Numbered from the stretch's first letter, positions 34,457 through 44,007 are shown. The stretch: DNA of 64,000 bases from Sulfitobacter sp. HNIBRBA3233 (GCF_040149665.1 NZ_JBEFLP010000002.1:124001-188000); one strand, 5' to 3'. Numbers and translations: made by a program. The notes: generated by a model not told the origin, from the letters alone.

Positions 34457-35185
34457 ATGCCTCCTCCGTCCCTGAACGCTGTCAGATGCAGCGAATGCCC
34501 GATTCGTCACCGTGCCGTTTGTGCGCGGTGCGACGAGGATGAACTCGCGTTGCTGGAAAGCATGAAGTCCTACCGCAGCTTTGCGGCGGGAGAGCCGATC
34601 CTGTGGCGGGGCGAGCCGCTGGAGTTCGTGGCCTCACTGGTCTCGGGTGTTGCGTCGCTGTCCAAGACGCTCGAGGACGGGCGCACGCAAATGGTCGGCC
34701 TGCTGCTGCCGTCGGATTTCATCGGACGGCCCGGACGGGCGCGGATCGACTTCGACGTGACGGCGACAACGGATGTGACATTGTGCTGCTTCCGCCGCGC
34801 CCCGTTCGAGCGGCTGGTTGAGGATACCCCGCATGTTGCACAGCGCCTGATGGAACTGGCGCTGGACGAACTGGACGTGGCGCGCGACTGGATGCTGCTC
34901 CTGGGTCGCAAGACCGCCCGCGAAAAGATCGCGACATTCGTGCTGATGCTGGTGCGGCGCAGCCAGATCGACGGCCAGATGCCCACCCGGATCGCCCTGC
35001 CGATGACGCGCGACCAGATTGCCAATTTCCTCGGACTGACGCTCGAAACAGTCAGCCGGCAGTTGAACGCATTGAAGAAGGAAGGCGTCATCAGCTTTAC
35101 CGACCGGCGGTATTTCGGCATCGAGGATCTGGCGTCCCTGCACGATGCGACAGGCGATGACGCCGACGGTGGTGTGCTCGTCTGA
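34457..35185 (+). CDS. fnrL: FNR-type oxygen-responsive transcriptional regulator
   Basis: The 242-residue protein is an FnrL. The N-terminal cluster motif CSECPIRHRAVCARC gives Cys11, Cys14, Cys22 and Cys25. A cyclic-nucleotide-type beta roll follows, then the Crp-family helix-turn-helix LPMTRDQIANFLGLTLETVS near 187-206, with E-x3-R (ETVSRQL) as in FNR DNA recognition. It senses oxygen through a [4Fe-4S] cluster and activates genes with TTGA-N6-TCAA boxes. Three such boxes occur in this window: at hemN/fnrL, ccoN and ccoG. ATG at 34457 is chosen from the FnrL-family N-terminus. Confidence 0.95.
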   Translation: MPPPSLNAVRCSECPIRHRAVCARCDEDELALLESMKSYRSFAAGEPILWRGEPLEFVASLVSGVASLSKTLEDGRTQMVGLLLPSDFIGRPGRARIDFDVTATTDVTLCCFRRAPFERLVEDTPHVAQRLMELALDELDVARDWMLLLGRKTAREKIATFVLMLVRRSQIDGQMPTRIALPMTRDQIANFLGLTLETVSRQLNALKKEGVISFTDRRYFGIEDLASLHDATGDDADGGVLV

Positions 35186-35210
35186 GCGTCGTCGCGCGAA
35201 AACGTCCTTT

Positions 35211-35224
35211 TTGATCCATGTCAA
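35211..35224 (+). promoter_or_regulatory. FNR box upstream of ccoN
   Basis: TTGATCCATGTCAA is a perfect FNR site about 80 bases upstream of the ccoN ATG at 35304. This is the expected position for FnrL activation of the cbb3 oxidase operon at low oxygen. Confidence 0.85.
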
Positions 35225-35303
35225 AGAATCGCGGTTCCTGACCCCATAGGAAGATCCCGACAACCGGCGCGCAAGATGCGTGTCGCCGACAAGGGACCTT
35301 GCC

Positions 35304-36911
35304 ATGAATTACGTCAAACTGCTCGTGTTGAGCCTTGTGACCCTGCTGGCCGCGATCGCCAGCAACTGGGGCCACGATGCCGCCTACCGGTTCCACGCCT
35401 TCCTGATCATGGCGATCTCGGCGGGGATGTTCATCTGGGTGCTGCGCCAGACGGACGAGCCGCCACGCATGGATGCCGAACCGGCTGGAAACTATATGGA
35501 CGGCGTGATCCGCGCAGGTGTCATCGCGACGACCTTCTGGGGCATCGCGGGATTTCTGGTCGGCACCTTCATCGCTTTCCAGCTGGCGTTCCCGGAACTG
35601 AATTTCGACTGGGGCCAGCCCTATACCAACTTCGGACGCCTGCGGCCCCTGCACACTTCGGCGGTGGTATTCGCCTTTGGTGGCAACGCGCTGATCGCGA
35701 CATCGCTTTACGTGGTGCAACGCACCAGCGGCGTGCGCCTCTGGGGCGGAAACCTCGCGTGGTTCGTTTTCTGGGGCTACCAGCTTTTCATCGTGCTGGC
35801 GGCGACCGGGTATCTTCTGGGCGCGACCCAGAGCAAGGAATACGCAGAGCCCGAATGGTACGTCGATATCTGGCTGACCGTGGTCTGGCTGAGCTATCTT
35901 GCGGTTTTCCTTGGTACGATCTTCCGTCGGCGCGAGAAGCACATCTACGTCGCCAACTGGTTTTTCCTGAGCTTTATCATCACTGTCGCGATGCTGCATC
36001 TGGTCAACAACCTCAGCATTCCCGTCAGCTTTCTGGGCAGCAAGTCGGTGCAGGTCTTTGCCGGCGTGCAGGACGCGATGACACAGTGGTGGTACGGCCA
36101 TAACGCCGTGGGTTTCTTCCTTACTGCCGGTTTCCTTGGGATGATGTATTACTTCGTACCGAAACAGGCGGGGCGCCCGGTTTACAGCTATAAGCTGAGT
36201 ATCATTCACTTCTGGGCGCTGATTTTCTTGTATATCTGGGCGGGTCCGCACCACCTGCATTACACGGCGCTGCCGGATTGGGCCTCGACGCTGGGCATGG
36301 TGTTCTCGATCATCCTGTGGATGCCCAGCTGGGGCGGCATGATCAACGGTCTGATGACCCTGCAAGGGGCGTGGGACAAGCTGCGCACCGATCCGATCCT
36401 GCGGATGTTCGTGCTCAGCCTCGGGTTCTACGGCATGTCGACCTTCGAGGGTCCGATGATGTCGATCCGCGCGGTCAACTCGCTGTCTCACTATACCGAC
36501 TGGACCATCGGGCACGTGCATTCCGGCGCACTGGGCTGGAACGGGATGATTACCTTCGCCTGCATCTATTTCCTGACGCCCAAGCTTTGGGGGCAGGCGC
36601 GGATGTATTCGGTCAGCGCGATCAACTGGCACTTCTGGCTCGCCACGCTTGGTATCGTTCTCTACGCCGCGTCGATGTGGGTGACCGGCATCATGGAAGG
36701 CCTGATGTGGCGCGAAGTGGATGACCAGGGCTTCCTCGTGAACTCTTTCGCCGACACGGTCAGCGCCAAGTTCCCGATGTATCTGGTCCGCGGCCTTGGC
36801 GGGATCCTGTTCCTCAGCGGTGCGCTGGTGATGGTCTGGAACATGTGGATGACCATCCGCGGCGCCAGCCCCGCCCATGTCGCAGCCCCCCAAGCAACTC
36901 CAGCCGAATAA
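35304..36911 (+). CDS. ccoN: cbb3-type cytochrome c oxidase subunit I
   Basis: The 535-residue subunit has about 12-14 membrane helices and the conserved heme/Cu histidines, e.g. [19 protein letters not shown] near 112-130 and [20 protein letters not shown] near 263-282. The [17 protein letters not shown] segment near 311-327 supplies further ligands. It is the catalytic core reducing O2 to water with a low-spin heme b and a heme b3-CuB centre. ATG at 35304 follows AAGGGACC; an upstream in-frame start adds eight residues without family support. First gene of ccoNOQP. Confidence 0.97.
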   Translation: MNYVKLLVLSLVTLLAAIASNWGHDAAYRFHAFLIMAISAGMFIWVLRQTDEPPRMDAEPAGNYMDGVIRAGVIATTFWGIAGFLVGTFIAFQLAFPELNFDWGQPYTNFGRLRPLHTSAVVFAFGGNALIATSLYVVQRTSGVRLWGGNLAWFVFWGYQLFIVLAATGYLLGATQSKEYAEPEWYVDIWLTVVWLSYLAVFLGTIFRRREKHIYVANWFFLSFIITVAMLHLVNNLSIPVSFLGSKSVQVFAGVQDAMTQWWYGHNAVGFFLTAGFLGMMYYFVPKQAGRPVYSYKLSIIHFWALIFLYIWAGPHHLHYTALPDWASTLGMVFSIILWMPSWGGMINGLMTLQGAWDKLRTDPILRMFVLSLGFYGMSTFEGPMMSIRAVNSLSHYTDWTIGHVHSGALGWNGMITFACIYFLTPKLWGQARMYSVSAINWHFWLATLGIVLYAASMWVTGIMEGLMWREVDDQGFLVNSFADTVSAKFPMYLVRGLGGILFLSGALVMVWNMWMTIRGASPAHVAAPQATPAE

Positions 36912-36923
36912 GGAACGCCCATC

Positions 36924-37649
36924 ATGGCAATTCTGGACAAACACGCCCTGCTTGAACGCAGCCCCACCCTTCTTCTGACCTTCTCGCTGCTGGTGGTCAC
37001 CGTGGGCGGGATCGTGGAAATCGCGCCGCTCTTCTGGCTGGAGAATACCATCGAAGAGGTCGAGGGTGTGCGCCCCTATTCACCGCTCGAACTGGCCGGA
37101 CGCGACATCTACGTCCGCGAGGGCTGCTATGTCTGCCACAGCCAGATGATCCGCCCGATGCGCGACGAGGTCGAGCGCTACGGGCATTACAGCCTTGCGG
37201 CGGAATCGATGTACGATCACCCGTTCCAATGGGGCAGCAAGCGCACCGGTCCCGATCTGGCGCGCGTCGGGGGGCGGTATTCCGACACCTGGCACGTCGA
37301 TCATTTGATGGATCCGCAATCCGTGGTCCCCGAAAGCATCATGCCCAAATACGCCTTCCTGCGCGACGTCCGGCTGGACGGCGAGATGATCGAGGCGACG
37401 ATGCGCACACACCGGCTGGTCGGTGTGCCCTATTCGGACGAACAGATCGAACTGGCCGAGGTCGATTTCAATGTTCAGGCCGATCCCGACGGCGATTGGG
37501 ACGGTCTGCTCGAGCGCTACCCCGGTGCGGTGGTGTCGAACTTCGACGGCCAGCCGGCGCTGACCGAGATGGACGCGCTTATCGCCTATTTGCAGGTGCT
37601 GGGCACCATGGTCGATTTCTCGACCTTCACCCCCGATGCCAGCCGCTGA
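36924..37649 (+). CDS. ccoO: cbb3-type cytochrome c oxidase subunit II
   Basis: The 241-residue mono-heme subunit has one N-terminal membrane helix (about 15-37) and a c-type heme site [11 protein letters not shown] near residue 67. The far axial Met lies further on near SIMPKYAFL (about 140). It passes electrons to CcoN. It follows ccoN by 12 bases and precedes ccoQ. Confidence 0.96.
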   Translation: MAILDKHALLERSPTLLLTFSLLVVTVGGIVEIAPLFWLENTIEEVEGVRPYSPLELAGRDIYVREGCYVCHSQMIRPMRDEVERYGHYSLAAESMYDHPFQWGSKRTGPDLARVGGRYSDTWHVDHLMDPQSVVPESIMPKYAFLRDVRLDGEMIEATMRTHRLVGVPYSDEQIELAEVDFNVQADPDGDWDGLLERYPGAVVSNFDGQPALTEMDALIAYLQVLGTMVDFSTFTPDASR

Positions 37650-37661
37650 GGAGACTTGAAC

Positions 37662-37907
37662 ATGGATACCTATTCGCTCTTGCGTGAAATCGCCGACAGC
37701 TGGGTCTTGCTGGCGATGGTCGTATTTTTCATCGGGACGGCGATCTGGGCCTTCCTGCCCAGCCAGCGCCACGCCCGCGACGACGCGGCACAGATCCCGT
37801 TTCGAAATGACACGCCCGACAAGGACGAGACCTGTAGCGGCACCTGCGAGACCTGCGCGTGCAGCGGCTTCGCCCTGAAGGACCTGAAAGGACAGCGCGA
37901 TGTCTGA
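37662..37907 (+). CDS. ccoQ: cbb3-type cytochrome c oxidase subunit, CcoQ, with cysteine-rich tail
   Basis: The 81-residue protein has the CcoQ start MDTYSLLREIADSW and a single membrane helix at about residues 14-32, followed by the usual AFLPSQRHARDDAAQIPF. The C-terminal tail is unusual: Cys58, Cys62, Cys65 and Cys67 (pattern C-x3-C-x2-C-x-C), which looks like a metal or redox site. CcoQ stabilises the oxidase and has been linked to oxygen signalling in Rhodobacter. ATG at 37662; it overlaps ccoP by 8 bases. Confidence 0.9.
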   Translation: MDTYSLLREIADSWVLLAMVVFFIGTAIWAFLPSQRHARDDAAQIPFRNDTPDKDETCSGTCETCACSGFALKDLKGQRDV

Positions 37908-38763
37908 CACCAAGATCGACAAGGAAACCGGCGTCGAGACCACCGGCCACAACTGGGACGGCATCGAGGAGCTGAACAATCCGCTGCCGCGCTGGTGGCT
38001 CTGGACGCTCTACGCCACGATCATCTGGGGCGTGGGATACACCATCGCCTATCCGGCATGGCCGATGCTGTCGGGGGCCAGCGCGGGGTTGTTGGGCTTC
38101 TCGACCCGCGCACAGGTGGCCGAGGACATTGCCACCCACGATGCGCGCAACGAGGCGCTGGTGGCCGATCTCGTCTCTGCCGATCTGGCGGCGCTGGCGC
38201 CGGCTGACGATCTGCACCGCTATGCCGTGGCGCGCGGCGCATCGGTGTTTCGCGCGCAATGCAGCCAGTGCCACGGATCGGGTGCGGCGGGGGCGAAAGG
38301 CTATCCCAACCTGCTCGATGACGCATGGCTCTGGGGCGGGGACGTGGAAAGCATCGCCTACACGATCAACCACGGCATCCGCAACGAAACCGACCCGGAC
38401 GCGCGCTGGTCCGAGATGCCCGCCTTCGCGGAGATCCTCGAGGACGGGGAAATCGACGCGGTGGTCGAATACGTCGTGAGCCTGTCGTCACAGGAGTACG
38501 ACGCGCAGCTGGCCGAAGCGGGCAGCGCGGTGTTTGCCGACAATTGCGCGGCCTGTCACGGGGACAGCGCGGAAGGCAACCGTGATCTGGGCGCGCCCGC
38601 GCTGTCGGATGCGATCTGGCTCTACGGGGGGGATCGCGAAACGCTCAAGACAACGGTGCGCTACGCGCGCTTCGGCGTGATGCCCGCATGGGGCCAGCGC
38701 CTGTCGGATGCCGATGTAAACGCGGTTTCTGTCTACGTTCACAGCCTTGGAGGAGGCGAGTAG
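37900..38763 (+). CDS. ccoP: cbb3-type cytochrome c oxidase subunit III
   Basis: The 287-residue di-heme cytochrome c has an N-terminal membrane helix near 30-55 and two heme motifs, CSQCHGS near residue 122 and CAACHGD near 215. The axial Met residues are in SEMPAF and GVMPAWGQ. It takes electrons from cytochrome c or the membrane donor and feeds CcoO. Final gene of ccoNOQP. The 3' end is followed by a long hairpin. Confidence 0.96.
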   Translation: MSDTKIDKETGVETTGHNWDGIEELNNPLPRWWLWTLYATIIWGVGYTIAYPAWPMLSGASAGLLGFSTRAQVAEDIATHDARNEALVADLVSADLAALAPADDLHRYAVARGASVFRAQCSQCHGSGAAGAKGYPNLLDDAWLWGGDVESIAYTINHGIRNETDPDARWSEMPAFAEILEDGEIDAVVEYVVSLSSQEYDAQLAEAGSAVFADNCAACHGDSAEGNRDLGAPALSDAIWLYGGDRETLKTTVRYARFGVMPAWGQRLSDADVNAVSVYVHSLGGGE

Positions 38764-38795
38764 GCAGATCGGTCGCCCTTTGGCTCGGGCGGCCC

Positions 38796-38841
38796 GGCCC
38801 CGAAGCGGTCCTGTTCGCATCAGGTGACCTGCTTCGGGGCC
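38796..38841 (+). terminator. Hairpin between ccoP and the ccoG promoter
   Basis: A perfect 11-bp inverted repeat (38796-38806 with 38831-38841) encloses a 24-base loop that can itself fold. It lacks a strong T-run, so termination is probable but not certain. It ends 2 bases before the FNR box of ccoG and would separate ccoNOQP from ccoGHIS. Confidence 0.55.
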
Positions 38842-38843
38842 TC

Positions 38844-38857
38844 TTGATTCAGATCAA
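38844..38857 (+). promoter_or_regulatory. FNR box upstream of ccoG
   Basis: TTGATTCAGATCAA is a perfect FNR site about 55 bases upstream of the ccoG ATG at 38912. It indicates independent FnrL control of the assembly operon ccoGHIS. Confidence 0.85.
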
Positions 38858-38911
38858 GGCGGCCTGCGGAATCGCTGCCTAGAAGGGTCTGTGCGAACAG
38901 GACGGAACACC

Positions 38912-40456
38912 ATGTCAGACCAATCACTCTACGCGGCGCGCGAGCCGATCTTCCCCCGCCGTGTCTCGGGCAGATTCCGGAACCTCAAATGGGGGATCAT
39001 GCTTGTCACGCTGGGGATCTACTACCTCACCCCCTGGATCCGCTGGGACCGCGGGCCGTCCTTGCCGGATCAGGCCGTGCTGGTCGATCTGGCAAGCCGC
39101 CGTTTCTATTTCTTCTGGATCGAGATCTGGCCGCACGAGTTCTATTTCGTCGCGGGCCTGCTGATCATGGCGGGGCTGGGATTGTTCCTCTTCACCTCGG
39201 CACTGGGCCGGGTCTGGTGCGGCTATGCCTGCCCGCAAACCGTCTGGACCGATCTGTTCATACTGGTCGAGCGCTGGATCGAGGGCGACCGAAACGCGCG
39301 CATCCGTCTGCATCGCGCGGACTGGAGCTTGCGCAAGTGGCGGTTGCGGATCAGCAAATGGCTGGTCTGGCTGCTGATCGCGGTGGCGACGGGCGGCGCG
39401 TGGGTATTCTACTTCACCGACGCACCGCAGCTGATGCGCGACCTGCTATCGCTCTCGGCCCATCCTGTCGCCTATATTACCATCGCGATCCTGACCGCGA
39501 CGACGTTCGTTTTCGGCGGCTTCATGCGCGAACAGATTTGTATCTACGCCTGTCCGTGGCCACGGATTCAGGCGGCGATGATGGATTCCGACACCATCAC
39601 CGTGGCCTACCGCGACTGGCGCGGCGAACCGCGCGGCAAGGGCAACGTTCGCAAGCGTGACCGCGCCGCAGCCGAGCGGGCCGAGCGTGAGGCGCAGGCC
39701 GCCGGCCCCGGGCAGGTACGGTATTCACCGACACCCTATCCCAATCCCAGGCTGCAGGGTGCCGGCACAGCCAAGCAGGCGGCAGAGCGGCAGGATCACG
39801 GCGACTGCATCGATTGTATGGCCTGCGTGAATGTCTGCCCCATGGGCATCGACATCCGCGAGGGGCAGCAGATGGAGTGCATCACCTGTGCGCTGTGCAT
39901 TGACGCCTGCGACGATGTGATGGACAGGATCGGCAAACCGCGCGGATTGATCGACTACCTCGCGCTGTCCGACGAAACCGCCGAGCGCGGCGGCGCCGCC
40001 CCGGTCCCCGTCTGGAAACACGTGCTGCGTCCCCGCACGATCCTCTATACCGCGCTTTGGTCGCTGATCGGTTTCGGGCTGGTATACGCGCTGTTCATCC
40101 GCTCGGATATCGAACTGACCGTTAGCCCGGTCCGCAATCCCACCTTCGTGGTCCAGTCGGACGGGGCGATCCGCAACATCTATGACGTGCGCCTGCGCAA
40201 CAAGACCGGCGAGGCGCGGCAATTCCACCTCAGCCTGACGAGCGACTATATCCTGCGCATCTCGCTTGAGGGGACAGACGACCTGAGCGTCAGCGTGCCC
40301 GCCGATACCACCGTCCTGCAACGGGTCTATGTGACCGCGCGGGCGGACGACCCGGCGGCAACGGCACAGCGCAGCGACCTGCGGATCTGGGTCGAAGATC
40401 TCGGCTCTGGCGATCGTGCCGGCCGCGCAACCACCTTCAACGGGAGAGAACCATGA
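38912..40456 (+). CDS. ccoG: cbb3 oxidase assembly protein CcoG (RdxA/FixG), cupric reductase
   Basis: The 514-residue protein has about five membrane helices and two ferredoxin-type clusters, in CIDCMACVNVCP (about 299-310) and CITCALCIDACDD (about 326-338). An Ig-like C-terminal domain follows. CcoG reduces Cu(II) to Cu(I) for insertion into CcoN. ATG at 38912 is chosen (MSDQSLYAAREPIF is typical). The end overlaps ccoH by 4 bases. Confidence 0.95.
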   Translation: MSDQSLYAAREPIFPRRVSGRFRNLKWGIMLVTLGIYYLTPWIRWDRGPSLPDQAVLVDLASRRFYFFWIEIWPHEFYFVAGLLIMAGLGLFLFTSALGRVWCGYACPQTVWTDLFILVERWIEGDRNARIRLHRADWSLRKWRLRISKWLVWLLIAVATGGAWVFYFTDAPQLMRDLLSLSAHPVAYITIAILTATTFVFGGFMREQICIYACPWPRIQAAMMDSDTITVAYRDWRGEPRGKGNVRKRDRAAAERAEREAQAAGPGQVRYSPTPYPNPRLQGAGTAKQAAERQDHGDCIDCMACVNVCPMGIDIREGQQMECITCALCIDACDDVMDRIGKPRGLIDYLALSDETAERGGAAPVPVWKHVLRPRTILYTALWSLIGFGLVYALFIRSDIELTVSPVRNPTFVVQSDGAIRNIYDVRLRNKTGEARQFHLSLTSDYILRISLEGTDDLSVSVPADTTVLQRVYVTARADDPAATAQRSDLRIWVEDLGSGDRAGRATTFNGREP

Positions 40457-40905
40457 CACGGGAAATAAAGGGCTGGCACGTCTTCACCGTTTTCGCCTTG
40501 GCCTTCGGAACCATCATCGCGGTGAACCTCACGCTCGCGGTGAGTGCGGTGCGCAGTTTTCCGGGGCTGGAGGTCAGGAATTCCTACGTGGCAAGCCAGT
40601 CGTTCGACGCGGACAGGGCGGCGCAGCTGTCGTTGGGCTGGGACGTAAGCGCAACGCTTGAGGGCAACGAATTGCGCCTTGTGATCCTCGATCACGGCAG
40701 GCCGATCGCGCCGGTCATCGAAAGCGCGGTTTTCGGACGGGCCACATCGGTCGCCGCCGATCAGGCCCCGCAATTCGGATTTGACGGCACCGCCCTGCGC
40801 GCGCGTGTCGAGGCGGGCAGGGGCAACTGGAACCTGCGCCTGAAGGCGCGCGCCGAAGATGGCACATTGTTCCAGCAGCGCCTGATCGTGAAGGTTGTGC
40901 CATGA
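40453..40905 (+). CDS. ccoH: cbb3 oxidase assembly protein CcoH/FixH
   Basis: The 150-residue protein has one N-terminal helix (about 9-33, ending in SAVRSFPG) and the FixH pattern VRNSYVASQSFDADRAAQ near residues 38-55. The periplasmic domain is of YtkA-like fold. It is needed for stable assembly of cbb3 oxidase. Overlaps ccoG and ccoI by 4 bases each. Confidence 0.92.
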   Translation: MTREIKGWHVFTVFALAFGTIIAVNLTLAVSAVRSFPGLEVRNSYVASQSFDADRAAQLSLGWDVSATLEGNELRLVILDHGRPIAPVIESAVFGRATSVAADQAPQFGFDGTALRARVEAGRGNWNLRLKARAEDGTLFQQRLIVKVVP

Positions 40906-43019
40906 TCGCCGCCTGCCCCGCCTGTAGTGCCGCCGATCTGGCGCAGGACGTCGCCAGCGGCCCGGCACTGCAATTTTCGCTGCCCCAGGTCCATTGCGCA
41001 GCCTGCATCGGCAAGATCGAGCGTGGCCTCGCGGAGGTGCCGGGGGTGGTGTCGGCCCGTGTGAACCTGTCGCTGAAACGGCTCACCGTGCAGGGCACCG
41101 TCGATCCCGACAGGATCCACAGGGCGCTGTCCGATCTGGGCTACGACAGCTTCCCGCTCGACCTTGCGGCGCTGTCGCAGGTGGCGGATGACGCCGGGCG
41201 CGCGCTGTTGACCCGCATGGCAGTCGCGGGGTTCGCGATGATGAACGTCATGCTTCTGTCGGTTGCGGTCTGGTCCGGCGCCACGGATGCGACACGCGAT
41301 CTGTTCCACCTGATCTCGGCGATGATCGCCTTTCCCGTGGTCGCCTACGCGGGCCAGCCGTTTTTCCAAAGCGCGTGGGGCGCGCTGCGCGTGGGGCGGC
41401 TGAACATGGACGTGCCGATTTCGCTGGCCATCATTCTGGCCGCCGCGATGTCGCTGTTCGAAACGCTCAACGGTGGCGCTCATGCCTATTTCGATGCCGC
41501 CCTGTCGCTGACCTTTTTCCTCCTGATCGGGCGGTACATGGATCACCGCACACGGTCCGCCGCGCGCTCGGCCGCGGGCGAGCTTACGGCGCTCGAAGTG
41601 CATTCGGCGGATCTGGTCACCGCCAGGGGAACCCGGCGGGTGCCGGTGACGGATCTTGTCGTCGGCGACGAGGTCATCGTCCCCTCAGGGGCGCGGGTGC
41701 CGGTGGACGGCGTGCTGCTGAGCGATCATGCGCTTCTGGACCGGTCTTTTCTGACCGGCGAAAGTGCTGCGGTGGCGGCGGGCATGTCCGATCTGTTGCA
41801 GGCGGGTGAGGTCAACCTTGCCGATCCGGTTCGCCTGCGGGCCACTGCGGTGGGGGCCGACACCACACTGCGCCGTATGGCCGCGATGGTCGAGACTGCC
41901 GAGAACGGGCGCAACCGCTACACCGCGCTCGCCGACCGTGCCGCGCAGGTCTACGCTCCGGCGGTGCATCTGCTGGCGCTTGTCGCGTTTCTGGGATGGG
42001 CGACTGCAACCGGTGATATCCGCCATGCGCTCAATGTCGCGATTGCGGTGCTGATCATTACCTGCCCTTGCGCGCTGGGGCTTGCGGTCCCTGCCGTATC
42101 CACCGCCGCGGTCAGCCGCTTGTTCGGCGAGGGGGTTCTGGTGAAACACGCAACCGCGCTGGAGCGTCTGGCCGAAGTCGACCGGATTGTGTTCGACAAG
42201 ACCGGCACGCTGACCCGCCCGGCCGTGGCGCTGCCGGAGGGTCTGGACGCCCGCGATCGCGCCATTCTGCGCGGTCTTGCGCAAAACTCCCACCACCCGC
42301 TTTCAAGGGCGCTGGTTGAGGCGCTGGGCGATACCGCCGCCGCCGATCTGACCGATCTGACCGAGGTGCAGGGGCAGGGGATCGCGGCGCGCTGGAACGG
42401 CCTGCCCGTCCGGCTGGGGCGGGGGCCGTGGCTGGGTGGGTCCTTCGCGGGGCCGGGTTTCAGGATCGGCGATGCCCCCGCGCAACCGCTTGAGGCGACA
42501 GAGGCCCTGCGCCCCGGCATACTGGCCGCGCTCGGCGATCTCGACCTGCCAGCCGAAGTCCTGACCGGCGACGGCGAAGGCCCCGCGCGGCGGCTGGGCC
42601 AGATGATCGACCTTCCGGTGCGCGCCAACGCGCGGCCCGAGGACAAGCTGGCGCATCTTCTGGACCTGCGCGCGCAGGGCTATCGCGTTCTGATGGTCGG
42701 TGACGGGTTGAACGACACCGCAGCGCTGGCCGCGGCGCACGCCTCTGTCGCGCCCGCCACCGCGCTGGAGGCTGCGCGCAGCGCCTCCGATGTCGTCATC
42801 CTGAACGAGAGCTTCGCCACCCTGCCGCTGATCCTGCGGATCGGGCGGGCGACCCGGGCATTGTCGCACCAGAATTTCGCGATTGCGGCGGTTTACAACT
42901 GCATCGCCGTGCCGCTTGCGCTGGCCGGTCTGGCGACCCCGCTGGCCGCGGCGCTGGCGATGTCCGTTTCGTCCATCACCGTTCTGCTGAACGCCCAACG
43001 CATGAGGCTTGTCCGATGA
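40902..43019 (+). CDS. ccoI: Copper-translocating P1B-type ATPase CcoI/FixI
   Basis: The 705-residue P-type ATPase has an N-terminal CPAC motif (residues 5-8), a metal-binding HCAAC segment near 36, the translocation motif CPCALGLAVP near 387, the phosphorylation site DKTGTLT near 430 and the hinge GDGLNDTAAL near 600. It exports Cu(I) across the inner membrane for CuB assembly of the oxidase. Translation is coupled to ccoH and ccoS by 4-base overlaps. Confidence 0.95.
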   Translation: MIAACPACSAADLAQDVASGPALQFSLPQVHCAACIGKIERGLAEVPGVVSARVNLSLKRLTVQGTVDPDRIHRALSDLGYDSFPLDLAALSQVADDAGRALLTRMAVAGFAMMNVMLLSVAVWSGATDATRDLFHLISAMIAFPVVAYAGQPFFQSAWGALRVGRLNMDVPISLAIILAAAMSLFETLNGGAHAYFDAALSLTFFLLIGRYMDHRTRSAARSAAGELTALEVHSADLVTARGTRRVPVTDLVVGDEVIVPSGARVPVDGVLLSDHALLDRSFLTGESAAVAAGMSDLLQAGEVNLADPVRLRATAVGADTTLRRMAAMVETAENGRNRYTALADRAAQVYAPAVHLLALVAFLGWATATGDIRHALNVAIAVLIITCPCALGLAVPAVSTAAVSRLFGEGVLVKHATALERLAEVDRIVFDKTGTLTRPAVALPEGLDARDRAILRGLAQNSHHPLSRALVEALGDTAAADLTDLTEVQGQGIAARWNGLPVRLGRGPWLGGSFAGPGFRIGDAPAQPLEATEALRPGILAALGDLDLPAEVLTGDGEGPARRLGQMIDLPVRANARPEDKLAHLLDLRAQGYRVLMVGDGLNDTAALAAAHASVAPATALEAARSASDVVILNESFATLPLILRIGRATRALSHQNFAIAAVYNCIAVPLALAGLATPLAAALAMSVSSITVLLNAQRMRLVR

Positions 43020-43261
43020 ATGTCCTTGTCGTGCTTATCCCGATTTCGCTGGTGCTGGGCGGGATCGGCCTGGTTGCGTTCCTCTGGACCGTCCGGTCGG
43101 ATCAATACGATGACGCGGCCGGGAATGCCGCGCGCATCCTGCTTGACGACGATCAGGCGCCGCCGCCTTCCGAAAGGTCGGGATGTGCGGCAATCACCAC
43201 CGTGGTGCCCGCCGCCGCGCAGCGTTCGACAGAGCGTGGAGGCGGGGACCGGTCGGTATAG
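43016..43261 (+). CDS. ccoS: cbb3 oxidase maturation protein CcoS/FixS, with extended tail
   Basis: The 81-residue protein begins with the CcoS core MNVLVVLIPISLVLGG and the membrane-edge motif FLWTVRSDQYDDAAGNA, ending near residue 46 with ILLDDD. CcoS normally stops here (50-60 residues). The remaining 35 residues read antisense into the 3' end of glpR, with the junction at the glpR stop codon (43153). The tail is Ser/Arg/Ala-rich and probably not part of the family fold. CcoS helps load heme/Cu into the oxidase. Confidence 0.85.
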   Translation: MNVLVVLIPISLVLGGIGLVAFLWTVRSDQYDDAAGNAARILLDDDQAPPPSERSGCAAITTVVPAAAQRSTERGGGDRSV

Positions 43262-43944
43262 AACACGTCCACATCCTCGAGCGACGCGATCCGCGCGGGA
43301 GCCTTGCGTTCGTATTTCGATGCATCGGCAACAAGGAAAACGTGGTCGCTGTGCTGGATGATGGTCTGGCTGACGCTGACCTCCTGCACGTCGAAATCGA
43401 GGATATCGCCACCCTCGTGCAGGGCCGAACAGCCGATCACCGCATAGTCGAACCTGAACTGGCGGATCGTGTGGGCGGCAAGATCCCCGACAAGCCCGCC
43501 GTCGGAGCGGCGCAGGTTGCCGCCGGTCACGATGACTTCGACATTCGGGTTGGCCGACAGGATGGTGGCGATATTGACGTTGTTGGTCACCACCAAGAGA
43601 CCTTCGTGAAGCAGCAATTCGCGCGCGACCGCTTCGGTGGTTGTGCCGATATTGAGGAATACGGAGCTATCGTTGGGGATCGCGCGGGCGCACATGCGGG
43701 CGATATCCACCTTCGCCGACTGGTTCAGATCGCGTCTTTCGGCGTAACCGATGTTCACGGTGGTGGACGGCAGGATTGCCCCGCCGTGGACCCGCTCCAA
43801 CTGGCCTGCCTCGGCCAGTTCCGTCAGGTCGCGCCGGATCGTTTGCGGTGTGACGCCGAAATACGACACCAGCCCCTCGACCGTCACCCGGCCTTCGCGG
43901 CGGGCGATATTGATAATCTCGGGTTTGCGCAGCGTCTGCACCAT
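43153..43944 (-). CDS. glpR: DeoR-family glycerol-3-phosphate regulon repressor
   Basis: The 263-residue DeoR protein has an N-terminal helix-turn-helix (IARREGRVTVEGLVSYFGVT near residues 13-32, then PQTIRRDLTELAEAG) and a DeoR-type ligand domain with FLNIGTTTEAVARELL near 95. It lies at the start of the divergent glp cluster, which suits repression of glpD and the glp transport genes until glycerol-3-phosphate binds. Its last 36 codons overlap ccoS tail to tail. Confidence 0.88.
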   Translation of the reverse strand: MVQTLRKPEIINIARREGRVTVEGLVSYFGVTPQTIRRDLTELAEAGQLERVHGGAILPSTTVNIGYAERRDLNQSAKVDIARMCARAIPNDSSVFLNIGTTTEAVARELLLHEGLLVVTNNVNIATILSANPNVEVIVTGGNLRRSDGGLVGDLAAHTIRQFRFDYAVIGCSALHEGGDILDFDVQEVSVSQTIIQHSDHVFLVADASKYERKAPARIASLEDVDVFYTDRSPPPRSVERCAAAGTTVVIAAHPDLSEGGGA

Positions 43945-44007
43945 GGGCTCTCCTTAAAGGCCGGCCCGTTCGTCTTAGCGCGTTTCTTGCGCGTGTCATA
44001 GATTCTG

